Source of the DNA: Ectobius pallidus
Taxonomy: Eukaryota > Arthropoda > Insecta > Blattodea > Ectobiidae
Direction of reading: 5' to 3'
Assembly (NCBI GenBank): GCA_964059195.1
Contig: CAXKWD010000015.1
Span: forward strand, 2,170,001 to 2,234,000
DNA length: 64,000 bases
Shown: positions 1 through 9,257 of the stretch, piece by piece
Layout of the letters: each line of letters starts with the position of its first letter
Position numbering within the stretch: position 1 is the first letter of the stretch
Notes under the pieces: generated by a model
Told to the model about the DNA's origin: nothing
Database searches by the model: none
What the model saw: only the letters and a program-made list of their open reading frames with translations
Program-made: the position numbers and the translations under genes

Positions 1-460
1 TGACATTGCTAGGCAACAGTTTCCGGTTTAGACTGGCATGGCTAGGCAAAACTTTCGTGATAGAAAAATTACATTGTTAGGCAGCCAAATTGTATTTAAA
101 AATTACATTGCTAGGAAAAAGTTTCACTTTGAAAAATGCATTGAAATGTAAAAGTTTTGTGTCTGAAATTGACATTGCTACGCAACAGTATATTTTTTTA
201 ATAGTTTATAATAGGTAGCAATATTGTGTTTAAAAATGACATTGCTAAGCAACAGTTCTTTTTGACGACATTGCTAGGCAACAGTTCCCGGTTTAAAATG
301 GCATTGCTAGGCAACACTTTCGTGTTTTAAAACTCATTGCTAGGCAACAGTATTCTTTCTATTCAAGCAAAATTTACAACCCATGTTTTGCCATTAGCAT
401 TTCACCGATATTTTCATTGTATGTATTGATCATTGAGGGATTAAAAACTATTCCTTATAG
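1..460 (+). repeat. Partial monomer at window start (H type, 3' part)
   Basis: The window opens in the box just before half beta. The sequence matches the 3' part of the H unit that starts at 4318, including the rare tract ttttttaatagtttataat. From here to about 1540 the window matches 4686-6225 at a constant offset of 4,685 bp. The segment is therefore the tail of a seven-unit repeat whose head lies upstream of the window. The box-free spacer occupies roughly 351-460. Confidence 0.85.
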
Positions 461-1849
461 ATGACATAGCTAGGCAACAGTTTCGCATTTGGAGATGGCA
501 TTGCTAAGCTACAGTTTCTTGTTCAAGATGTCAATGCTAAGCAACAGTCAGGTGTTTTAAAAACTTCATTGCTAAGCAACAGTTTCCGGTTTAGACTGGC
601 ATCGCTAGGCAACACTTTTGTGATAGAAAAATCTAATTATTAGGCAGCCAAATTGTCTTTAAAAGTTACATTGCTAGGAAAAGTTACGACTTTGAAAAAT
701 GCATTGAAAGGTAAAGGTTTTGTGTCAGAAATTGACATTGCTCCGCAACAGTATCTTTTTTTAAAAGCTTTTAATAGGTAGCAATATTATGTTTAAAAAT
801 TACATTGCTAAGAAACAGATCTTTTGAAGACATTGCTAGGCAACAGTTTCTGGTTTAGACTGGCATGGCTAGGCAAAACTTTCGTGATAGAAAAATTACA
901 TTGTTAGGCAGCCAAATTGTATTTAAAAATTACATTGCTAGGAAAAAGTTTCACTTTGAAAAATGCATTGAAATGTAAAAGTTTTGTGTCTGAAATTGAC
1001 ATTGCTACGCAACAGTATATTTTTTTAGAACTTTATAATATGTAGCAATATTGTGTTTAAAAATGACATTGCTAAGCAACAGTTCTTTTTGACGACATTG
1101 CTAGGCAACAGTTCCCGGTTTAAAATGGCATTGCTAGGCAACACTTTCGTGTTTTAAAACTCATTGCTAGGCAACAGTATTCTTTCTATTCATGCAAAAT
1201 TTACAACCCATGTTTTGCCATTAGCATTTCACCGATATTTTCATTGTATGTATTGATCATTGAGGGATTAAAAACTATTCCTTATAGATGACATTGCTAG
1301 GCAACAGTTTCGTATTTGGAGATGGCATTGCTAAGCTACAGTTTCTTGTTCAAAATGTCAATGCTAAGCAACAGTCAGGTGTTTTAAAAACTTCATTGCT
1401 AAGCAACAGTTTCCGGTTTAGACTGGCATCGCTAGGCAACACTTTTGTGATAGAAAAATTTAATTGTTGGCAGCCAAATTGTCTTTAAAAGTTACATTGC
1501 TAGGAAAAGTTACGACTTTGAAAAATGCATTGAAAGGTAAAGGTTTTTTGTCTGAAATTGACATTGCTACGCAACAGTATATTTTTTTAGAACTTTATAA
1601 TATGTAGCAATATTGTGTTTAAAAATGACATTGCTAAGCAACAGTTCTTTTTGACGACATTGCTAGGCAACAGTTCCCGGTTTAAAATGGCATTGCTAGG
1701 CAACACTTTCGTGTTTTAAAACTCATTGCTAGGCAACAGTATTCTTTCTATTCATGCAAAATTTACAACCCATGTTTTGCCATTAGCATTTCACCGATAT
1801 TTTCATTGTATGTATTGATCATTGAGGGATTAAAAACTATTCCTTATAG
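461..1849 (+). repeat. S monomer (827 bp) plus shortened N monomer (562 bp)
   Basis: The S unit (461-1287) has the type marks gacatagctagg, tttcgcatttgg and aattattagg. The following N unit (1288-1849) is only 562 bp, which is 265 bp, one half-unit, shorter than normal. It runs from alpha directly into the end of beta: alpha wording up to ggttttttgtc at about 1551, then beta wording tgaaattgacattgctacg and the tract tttttttagaac. It therefore lacks the HindIII palindrome and the AGATCT of normal units. The H unit expected after N in the seven-unit order is missing, and Q follows at 1850. Confidence 0.85.
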
Positions 1850-2558
1850 ATGACATTGCTAGGCAACTGTTTCGTATTTGGAGATGGCATTGCTAAGCTA
1901 CAGTTTCTTGTTCAAGATGTCAATGCTAAGCAACAGTCAAAAACTTCATTGCTAAGCAACAGTTTCCGGTTTAGACTGGCCTCGCTAGGCAACACTTTTG
2001 TGATAGAAAAATCTAATTGTTAGGCAGCCAAATTGTCTTTAAAAGTTACATTGCTAGGAAAAGTTACGACTTTGAAAAATGCATTGAATGGTAAAGGTTT
2101 TTTGTCCGAAATTGACATTGCTACGCAACAGTATCTTTTTTTAAAAGCTTTTAATAGGTAGCAATATTATGTTTAAGAATGACATTGCTAAGCAACAGAT
2201 CTTTTTGATGACTTTGCTAGGCAACAGTTTCCGGTTTAGACTGGCATGGCTAGGCAAAACTTTCGTGATAGAAAAATTACATTGTTGGGCAGCCAAATTG
2301 TATTTAAAAATTACATTGCTAGGAAAAAGTTCCACTTTGAAAAATGCATTGAAATGTAAAAGTTTTGTGTCTGAAATTGACATTGCTACGCAACAGTATA
2401 TTTTTTTAAAAGTTTATAATATGTAGCAATATTGTGTTTAAAAATGACATTGCTAAGCAACAGTTCTTTTTGACGACATTGCTAGGCAACAGTTCCCGGT
2501 TTAAAATGGCATTGCTAGGCAACACTTTCGTGTTTTAAAACTCATTGCTAGGCAACAG

Positions 2559-2668
2559 TATTCTTTCTATTCAAGCAAAATTTACAACCCATGTTTTGCC
2601 ATTAGCATTTCACCGATATTTTCATTGTATGTATTGATCATTGAGGGATTAAAAACTATTCCTTATAG
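2559..2668 (+). repeat. Box-free spacer segment (~110 bp), once per monomer (example)
   Basis: This stretch lies between the last box of one unit and the first box of the next and is the only part of the monomer not made of boxes. It starts tattctttctattcaagc and ends ttccttatag. It holds a TGATCA palindrome (2635-2640). It recurs before nearly every unit with few changes: caagc/catgc, ccattagc/ccatttgc, tgtatg/tgtgtg, and a shortened form before four units in the second half. It is absent from the junctions at about 23705, 24131, 41584 and 44497. Read in one frame it gives a hydrophobic peptide about 30 residues long, but there is no evidence that this is translated. Its origin is unknown; it may be captured unique DNA. 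Confidence 0.85.
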
Positions 2669-2672
2669 ATGA

Positions 2673-2688
2673 CATTGCTAGGCAACAG
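2673..2688 (+). repeat. Base box (33-35 bp period), example core
   Basis: The core cattgctaggcaacag is the building block of the array. TTGC and GCAA form 4-bp inverted arms around TAG, TAA or TAC. Intact or near-intact copies follow each other every 33-35 bp, and about 20-22 recognisable boxes fit in one monomer, so the window holds roughly 1,500 or more. The right arm GGCAAC or AGCAAC is better kept than the base preceding the left arm, which is usually A. The flanking sequence between cores is T-rich, for example agtttccggtttag. Confidence 0.9.
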
Positions 2689-2967
2689 TTTCGTATTTGG
2701 AGATGGCATTGCTAAGCTACAGTTTCTTGTTCAAGATGTCAATGCTAAGCAACAGTCAGGTGTTTTAAAAACTTCATTGCTAAGCAACAGTTTCCGGTTT
2801 AGACTGGCATCGCTAGGCAACACTTTTGTGATAGAAAAATCTAATTGTTAGGCAGCCAAATTGTCTTTAAAAGTTACATTGCTAGGAAAAGTTACGACTT
2901 TGAAAAATGCATTGAAAGGTAAAGGTTTTGTGTCAGAAATTGACATTGCTCCGCAACAGTATCTTTT

Positions 2968-2981
2968 TTAAAAGCTTTTAA
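2968..2981. repeat. 14-bp perfect palindrome TTAAAAGCTTTTAA in half alpha (example)
   Basis: TTAAAAGCTTTTAA reads the same on both strands and contains a HindIII site (2972-2977). It occurs in the alpha half of nearly every full unit. In beta the matching place reads aaaagtttataat or agaactttataat, so the palindrome is lost. It is preceded by a T-tract of 6-8 bases whose length varies among copies. Nothing shows that it is bound by a protein. Confidence 0.8.
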
Positions 2982-3207
2982 TAGGTAGCAATATTATGTT
3001 TAAAAATTACATTGCTAAGAAACAGATCTTTTGAAGACATTGCTAGGCAACAGTTTCTGGTTTAGACTGGCATGGCTAGGCAAAACTTTCGTGATAGAAA
3101 AATTACATTGTTAGGCAGCCAAATTGTATTTAAAAATTACATTGCTAGGAAAAAGTTTCACTTTGAAAAATGCATTGAAATGTAAAAGTTTTGTGTCTGA
3201 AATTGAC

Positions 3208-3256
3208 ATTGCTACGCAACAGTATATTTTTTTTGAACTTTATAATATGTAGCAAT
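3208..3256. repeat. Inverted box: 8-bp inverted repeat ATTGCTAC / GTAGCAAT (example)
   Basis: ATTGCTAC at 3208-3215 is matched by its reverse complement GTAGCAAT at 3249-3256, separated by 33 bases of AT-rich sequence. The right arm is thus a half box in reverse orientation, while all other boxes point one way. In beta it runs straight into CAATATTG, itself an 8-bp palindrome. The same arrangement is found in beta of nearly every unit. In alpha it is kept where the box reads ttgctacgc and lost where it reads ttgctccgc. A cruciform or RNA hairpin is possible, but the loop is large. Confidence 0.6.
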
Positions 3257-6200
3257 ATTGTGTTTAAAAATGACATTGCTAAGCAACAGTTCTTTTTGAC
3301 GACATTGCTAGGCAACAGTTCCCGGTTTAAAATGGCATTGCTAGGCAACACTTTCGTGTTTTAAAACTCATTGCTAGGCAACAGTATTCTTTCTATTCAT
3401 GCAAAATTTACAACCCATGTTTTGCCATTAGCATTTCACCGATATTTTCATTGTATGTATTGATCATTGAGGGATTAAAAACTATTCCTTATAGATGACA
3501 TTGCTAGGCAACAGTTTCGTATTTGGAGATGGCATTGCTAAGCTACAGTTTCTTGTTCAAAATGTCAATGCTAAGCAACAGTCAGGTGTTTTAAAAACTT
3601 CATTGCTAAGCAACAGTTTCCGGTTTAGACTGGCATCGCTAGGCAACACTTTTGTGATAGAAAAATTTAATTGTTAGGCAGCCAAATTGTCTTTAAAAGT
3701 TACATTGCTAGGAAAAGTTACGACTTTGAAAAATTGAAAGGTAAAGATTTTTTGTCCGAAATTGACATTGCTACGCAACAGTATCTTTTTTTAAAAGCTT
3801 TTAATAGGTAGCAATATTATGTTTAAGAATGACATTGCTAAGCAACAGATCTTTTTGATGACTTTGCTAGGCAACAGTTTCCGGTTTAGACTGGCATGGC
3901 TAGGCAAAACTTTCGTGATAGAAAAATTACATTGTTAGGCAGCCAAATTGTATTTAAAAATTACATTGCTAGGTAAAAGTTTCACTTTGAAAAATGCATT
4001 GAAATGTAAAAGTTTTGTGTCTGAAATTGACATTGCTACGCAACAGTATATTTTTTTAAAAGTTTATAATAGGTAGCAATATTGTGTTTAAAAATGACAT
4101 TGCTAAGCAACAGTCCTTTTGACGACATTGCTAGGCAACAGTTCCCGGTTTAAAATGGCATTGCTAGGCAACACTTTCGTGTTTTAAAAGTCATTGCTAG
4201 GCAACAGTATTCTTTCTATTCAAGCAAAATTTACAACCCATGTTTTGCCATTTGCATTTCACCGATATTTTCATTGTATGTATTGATCATTGAGGGATTA
4301 AAAACTATTCCTTATAGATGACATTGCTAGGCAACAGTTTCGTATTTGGAGATGGCATTGCTAAGCAACAGTTTCTTGTTCAAAATGTCAATGCTAAGCA
4401 TCAGTCAAGTGTTTTAAAAACTTCATTGCTAAGCAACAGTTTCCGGTTTAGACTGGCAATGCTAGGCAACACTTTTGTGATAGAAGAATCTAATTGTTAG
4501 GCAGCCAAATTGTCTTTAAAAGTTACATTGCTAGGAAAAGTTACGACTTTGAAAAATGCATTGAAAGGTAAAGGATTTTTGGCAGAAATTGACATTGCTA
4601 CGCAACAGTATCTTTTTTTAAAAGCTTTTAATAGGTAGCAATATTATGTTTAAAAATGACATTGCTAAGCAACAGATCTTTTTGATGACATTGCTAGGCA
4701 ACAGTTTCCGGTTTAGACTGGCATGGCTAGGCAAAACTTTCGTGATAGAAAAATTACATTGTTAGGCAGCCAAATTGTATTTAAAAATTACATTGCTAGG
4801 AAAAAGTTTCACTTTGAAAAATGCATTGAAATGTAAAAGTTTTGTGTCTGAAATTGACATTGCTACGCAACAGTATATTTTTTTAATAGTTTATAATAGG
4901 TAGCAATATTGTGTTTAAAAATGACATTGCTAAGCAACAGTTCTTTTTGACGACATTGCTAGGCAACAGTTCCCGGTTTAAAATGGCATTGCTAGGCAAC
5001 ACTTTCGTGTTTTAAAACTCATTGCTAGGCAACAGTATTCTTTCTATTCAAGCAAAATTTACAACCCATGTTTTGCCATTAGCATTTCACCGATATTTTC
5101 ATTGTATGTATTGATCATTGAGGGATTAAAAACTATTCCTTATAGATGACATAGCTAGGCAACAGTTTCGCATTTGGAGATGGCATTGCTAAGCTACAGT
5201 TTCTTGTTCAAGATGTCAATGCTAAGCAACAGTCAGGTGTTTTAAAAACTTCATTGCTAAGCAACAGTTTCCGGTTTAGACTGGCATCGCTAGGCAACAC
5301 TTTTGTGATAGAAAAATCTAATTATTAGGCAGCCAAATTGTCTTTAAAAGTTACATTGCTAGGAAAAGTTACGACTTTGAAAAATGCATTGAAAGGTAAA
5401 GGTTTTGTGTCAGAAATTGACATTGCTCCGCAACAGTATCTTTTTTTAAAAGCTTTTAATAGGTAGCAATATTATGTTTAAAAATTACATTGCTAAGAAA
5501 CAGATCTTTTGAAGACATTGCTAGGCAACAGTTTCTGGTTTAGACTGGCATGGCTAGGCAAAACTTTCGTGATAGAAAAATTACATTGTTAGGCAGCCAA
5601 ATTGTATTTAAAAATTACATTGCTAGGAAAAAGTTTCACTTTGAAAAATGCATTGAAATGTAAAAGTTTTGTGTCTGAAATTGACATTGCTACGCAACAG
5701 TATATTTTTTTAGAACTTTATAATATGTAGCAATATTGTGTTTAAAAATGACATTGCTAAGCAACAGTTCTTTTTGACGACATTGCTAGGCAACAGTTCC
5801 CGGTTTAAAATGGCATTGCTAGGCAACACTTTCGTGTTTTAAAACTCATTGCTAGGCAACAGTATTCTTTCTATTCATGCAAAATTTACAACCCATGTTT
5901 TGCCATTAGCATTTCACCGATATTTTCATTGTATGTATTGATCATTGAGGGATTAAAAACTATTCCTTATAGATGACATTGCTAGGCAACAGTTTCGTAT
6001 TTGGAGATGGCATTGCTAAGCTACAGTTTCTTGTTCAAAATGTCAATGCTAAGCAACAGTCAGGTGTTTTAAAAACTTCATTGCTAAGCAACAGTTTCCG
6101 GTTTAGACTGGCATCGCTAGGCAACACTTTTGTGATAGAAAAATTTAATTGTTAGGCAGCCAAATTGTCTTTAAAAGTTACATTGCTAGGAAAAGTTACG

Positions 6201-7619
6201 ACTTTGAAAAATTGAAAGGTAAAGGTTTTTTGTCCGAAATTGACATTGCTACGCAACAGTATCTTTTTTTAAAAGCTTTTAATAGGTAGCAATATTATGT
6301 TTAAGAATGACATTGCTAAGCAACAGATCTTTTTGATGACTTTGCTAGGCAACAGTTTCCGGTTTAGACTGGCATGGCTAGGCAAAACTTTCGTGATAGA
6401 AAAATTACATTGTTAGGCAGCCAAATTGTATTTAAAAATTACATTGCTAGGAAAAAGTTTCACTTTGAAAAATGCATTGAAATGTAAAAGTTTTGTGTCT
6501 GAAATTGACATTGCTACGCAACAGTATATTTTTTTAAAAGTTTATAATAGGTAGCAATATTGTGTTTAAAAATGACATTGCTAAGCAACAGTCCTTTTGA
6601 CGACATTGCTAGGCAACAGTTCCCGGTTTAAAATGGCATTGCTAGGCAACACTTTCGTGTTTTAAAAGTCATTGCTAGGCAACAGTATTCTTTCTATTCA
6701 AGCAAAATTTACAACCCATGTTTTGCCATTTGCATTTCACCGATATTTTCATTGTATGTATTGATCATTGAGGGATTAAAAACTATTCCTTATAGATGAC
6801 ATTGCTAGGCAACAGTTTCGTATTTGGAGATGGCATTGCTAAGCAACAGTTTCTTGTTCAAAATGTCAATGCTAAGCATCAGTCAAGTGTTTTAAAAACT
6901 TCATTGCTAAGCAACAGTTTCCGGTTTAGACTGGCAATGCTAGGCAACACTTTTGTGATAGAAGAATCTAATTGTTAGGCAGCCAAATTGTCTTTAAAAG
7001 TTACATTGCTAGGAAAAGTTACGACTTTGAAAAATGCATTGAAAGGTAAAGGATTTTTGGCAGAAATTGACATTGCTACGCAACAGTATCTTTTTTTAAA
7101 AGCTTTTAATAGGTAGCAATATTATGTTTAAGAATGACATTGCTAAGCAACAGATCTTTTTGATGACTTTGCTAGGCAACAGTTTCCGGTTTAGACTGGC
7201 ATGGCTAGGCAAAATTTCGTGATAGAAAAATTACATTGTTAGGCAGCCAAATAGTATTTAAAAATTACATTGCTAGGAAAAAGTTTCGTCTTCGAATAAT
7301 GCATTGAAATGTAAACGTTTTGTGTCTGAAATTGACATAGCTACGCAACAGTATATATTTTAAAAGTTTATAATAGGTAGCAATATTGTGTTTATAAATG
7401 ACATTGCTAAGAAAAGTTATTTTTTATGACATTGCTAGGCAACAGTTTCCGGTTTAAAATGGCATTGCTAGGCAACACTTTCGTGTTAAAACTCATTGCT
7501 AGGCAACAGTATTCTTTCTATTCAAGCAAAATTTACAACCCATGTTTTGCCATTAGCATTTCACCGATATTTTCATTGTATGTATTGATCATTGAGGGAT
7601 TAAAAACTATTCCTTATAG

Positions 7620-9257
7620 ATGACATTGCTAGGCAACTGTTTCGTATTTGGAGATGGCATTGCTAAGCTACAGTTTCTTGTTCAAGATGTCAATGCTAAG
7701 CAACAGTCAAAAACTTCATTGCTAAGCAACAGTTTCCGGTTTAGACTGGCCTCGCTAGGCAACACTTTTGTGATAGAAAAATCTAATTGTTAGGCAGCCA
7801 AATTGTCTTTAAAAGTTACATTGCTAGGAAAAGTTACGACTTTGAAAAATGCATTGAATGGTAAAGGTTTTTTGTCCGAAATTGACATTGCTACGCAACA
7901 GTATCTTTTTTTAAAAGCTTTTAATAGGTAGCAATATTATGTTTAAGAATGACATTGCTAAGCAACAGATCTTTTTGATGACTTTGCTAGGCAACAGTTT
8001 CCGGTTTAGACTGGCATGGCTAGGCAAAACTTTCGTGATAGAAAAATTACATTGTTAGGCAGCCAAATTGTATTTAAAAATTACATTGCTAGGAAAAAGT
8101 TCCACTTTGAAAAATGCATTGAAATGTAAAAGTTTTGTGTCTGAAATTGACATTGCTACGCAACAGTATATTTTTTTAAAAGTTTATAATATGTAGCAAT
8201 ATTGTGTTTAAAAATGACATTGCTAAGCAACAGTTCTTTTTGACGACATTGCTAGGCAACAGTTCCCGGTTTAAAATGGCATTGCTAGGCAACACTTTCG
8301 TGTTTTAAAACTCATTGCTAGGCAACAGTATTCTTTCTATTCATGCAAAATTTACAACCCATGTTTTGCCATTAGCATTTCACCGATATTTTCATTGTAT
8401 GTATTGATCATTGAGGGATTAAAAACTGTTCCTTATAGATGACCTTGCTAGGCAACAGTTCGTATTTGGAGATGGCATTGCTAAGCTACAGTTTCTTGTT
8501 CAAAATGTCAATGCTAAGCAACAGTCAGGTGTTTTAAAAACTTCATTGCTAAGCAACAGTTTCCGGTTTAGACTGGCATCGCTAGGCAACACTTTTGTGA
8601 TAGAAAAATTTAATTGTTAGGCAGCCAAATTGTCTTTAAAAGTTACATTGCTAGGAAAAGTTACGACTTTGAAAAATTGAAAGGTAAAGGTTTTTTGTCC
8701 GAAATTGACATTGCTACGCAACAGTATCTTTTTTTAAAAGCTTTTAATAGGTAGCAATATTATGTTTAAGAATGACATTGCTAAGCAACAGATCTTTTTG
8801 ATGACTTTGCTAGGCAACAGTTTCCGGTTTAGACTGGCATGGCTAGGCAAAATTTCGTGATAGAAAAATTACATTGTTAGGCAGCCAAATAGTATTTAAA
8901 AATTACATTGCTAGGAAAAAGTTTCGTCTTCGAATAATGCATTGAAATGTAAACGTTTTGTGTCTGAAATTGACATAGCTACGCAACAGTATATATTTTA
9001 AAAGTTTATAATAGGTAGCAATATTGTGTTTATAAATGACATTGCTAAGAAAAGTTATTTTTTATGACATTGCTAGGCAACAGTTTCCGGTTTAAAACGG
9101 CATTGCTAGGCAACACTTTCGTGTTAAAACTCATTGCTAGGCAACAGTATTCTTTCTATTCAAGCAAAATTTACAACCCATGTTTTGCCATTAGCATTTC
9201 ACCGATATTTTCATTGTATGTATTGATCATTGAGGGATTAAAAACTATTCCTTATAG
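7620..9257 (+). repeat. Two-monomer block Q-N' (1,638 bp)
   Basis: Q starts at 7620 and N' at 8439. N' has its own marks: aaaaactgttccttatag in the spacer before it, then gaccttgctagg and a one-base loss in acagttcg. Its second half has the wording aaaatttcgtgatag, aaatagtatttaaa and tttcgtcttcgaataatg. The same two-unit block recurs at 31006-32643 with the same length, 23,386 bp downstream. It sits as an insertion between seven-unit and four-unit repeats and marks the large duplication. Confidence 0.85.

Larger units (their letters stand above)
2803..3330 (+). repeat. Internal ~264-bp duplication (half alpha + half beta)
   Basis: Within a monomer, the block starting actggcatcgctaggcaac (2803) recurs as actggcatggctaggcaaa (3066), box for box. 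Landmarks in both are the gatagaaaaa run, ttaggcagccaaattgt, ttgctaggaaaa, aatgcattgaaa, a T-rich tract followed by an A-rich one, and a tagcaatatt element. The halves have diverged clearly: alpha carries AAGCTT and AGATCT where beta carries aactttat and agttct. The duplication therefore predates the spread of the 827-bp monomer. It is also the commonest substrate for later rearrangement: units lacking one half measure about 560 bp and units with an extra half 1,087 bp. Confidence 0.92.
2669..3494 (+). repeat. Reference monomer (826 bp): layout of one satellite unit
   Basis: This D-type unit shows the plan shared by the array. Head: four boxes beginning at about 2673, 2707, 2740 and 2775. Half alpha covers 2803-3065 and half beta 3066-3330; they are recognisably the same sequence at a period of 263-265 bp. 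A third copy starts at 3331 (the phrase tggcattgctaggcaacac) and breaks off after two boxes. The box-free spacer then runs to 3494. Boxes are 33-35 bp apart. Several boxes are decayed at fixed places: one reads attgttaggcagcc, one cattgctaggaaaag and one cattgaaagg. Each decayed form is present at the matching place in alpha and beta. Confidence 0.93.
1850..7619 (+). repeat. Seven-monomer higher-order repeat, copy 1 (Q-D-N-H-S-N-H, 5,770 bp)
   Basis: Units start at 1850 (Q), 2669 (D), 3495 (N), 4318 (H), 5146 (S), 5973 (N) and 6796 (H). Q is marked by ggcaactgttt and a 9-nt deletion giving cagtcaaaaacttc. D is marked by ttcaagatgtc, ttgctccgcaac and ttgctaagaaacag. N has ttcaaaatgtc with aaaaatttaattg. 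H has gctaagcatcagtc and agaagaatc. S has gacatagctagg. The same order recurs 10,699 bp downstream (12549-18318) and again 5,770 bp beyond that. The second N unit (5973) carries a 4-nt deletion, giving gaaaaattgaaagg. Confidence 0.88.

Noticed and set aside
2141..2383. Reverse-strand frames of 64-83 codons
   Set aside because: They are the complement of the same box DNA, are present only in units without certain indels, and resemble no protein family that I recognise.
2673..2688. C/EBP site
   Set aside because: TTGC and GCAA are C/EBP-like half-sites, but that family needs them adjacent (TTGCGCAA). Here three bases separate them, so RFX is the better comparison.
2669..3494. CENP-B box
   Set aside because: I looked for the TTCG-4 nt-A-2 nt-CGGG pattern around tttcgtg, tttcgtattt and tcccgg on both strands. 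None of the places checked has the required CGGG at the right distance.
4050..4090. Promoter-like tttataataggtag after a T-tract
   Set aside because: It looks like a TATA or -10 element only because the region is AT-rich. It recurs in every half-unit, without any gene downstream.
7426..7623. Recurring 65-codon frame ending in a hydrophobic stretch encoded by the spacer
   Set aside because: It is the spacer read in one frame joined to two boxes. Its conservation is no greater than that of the surrounding non-coding DNA, and small indels break it in other units.
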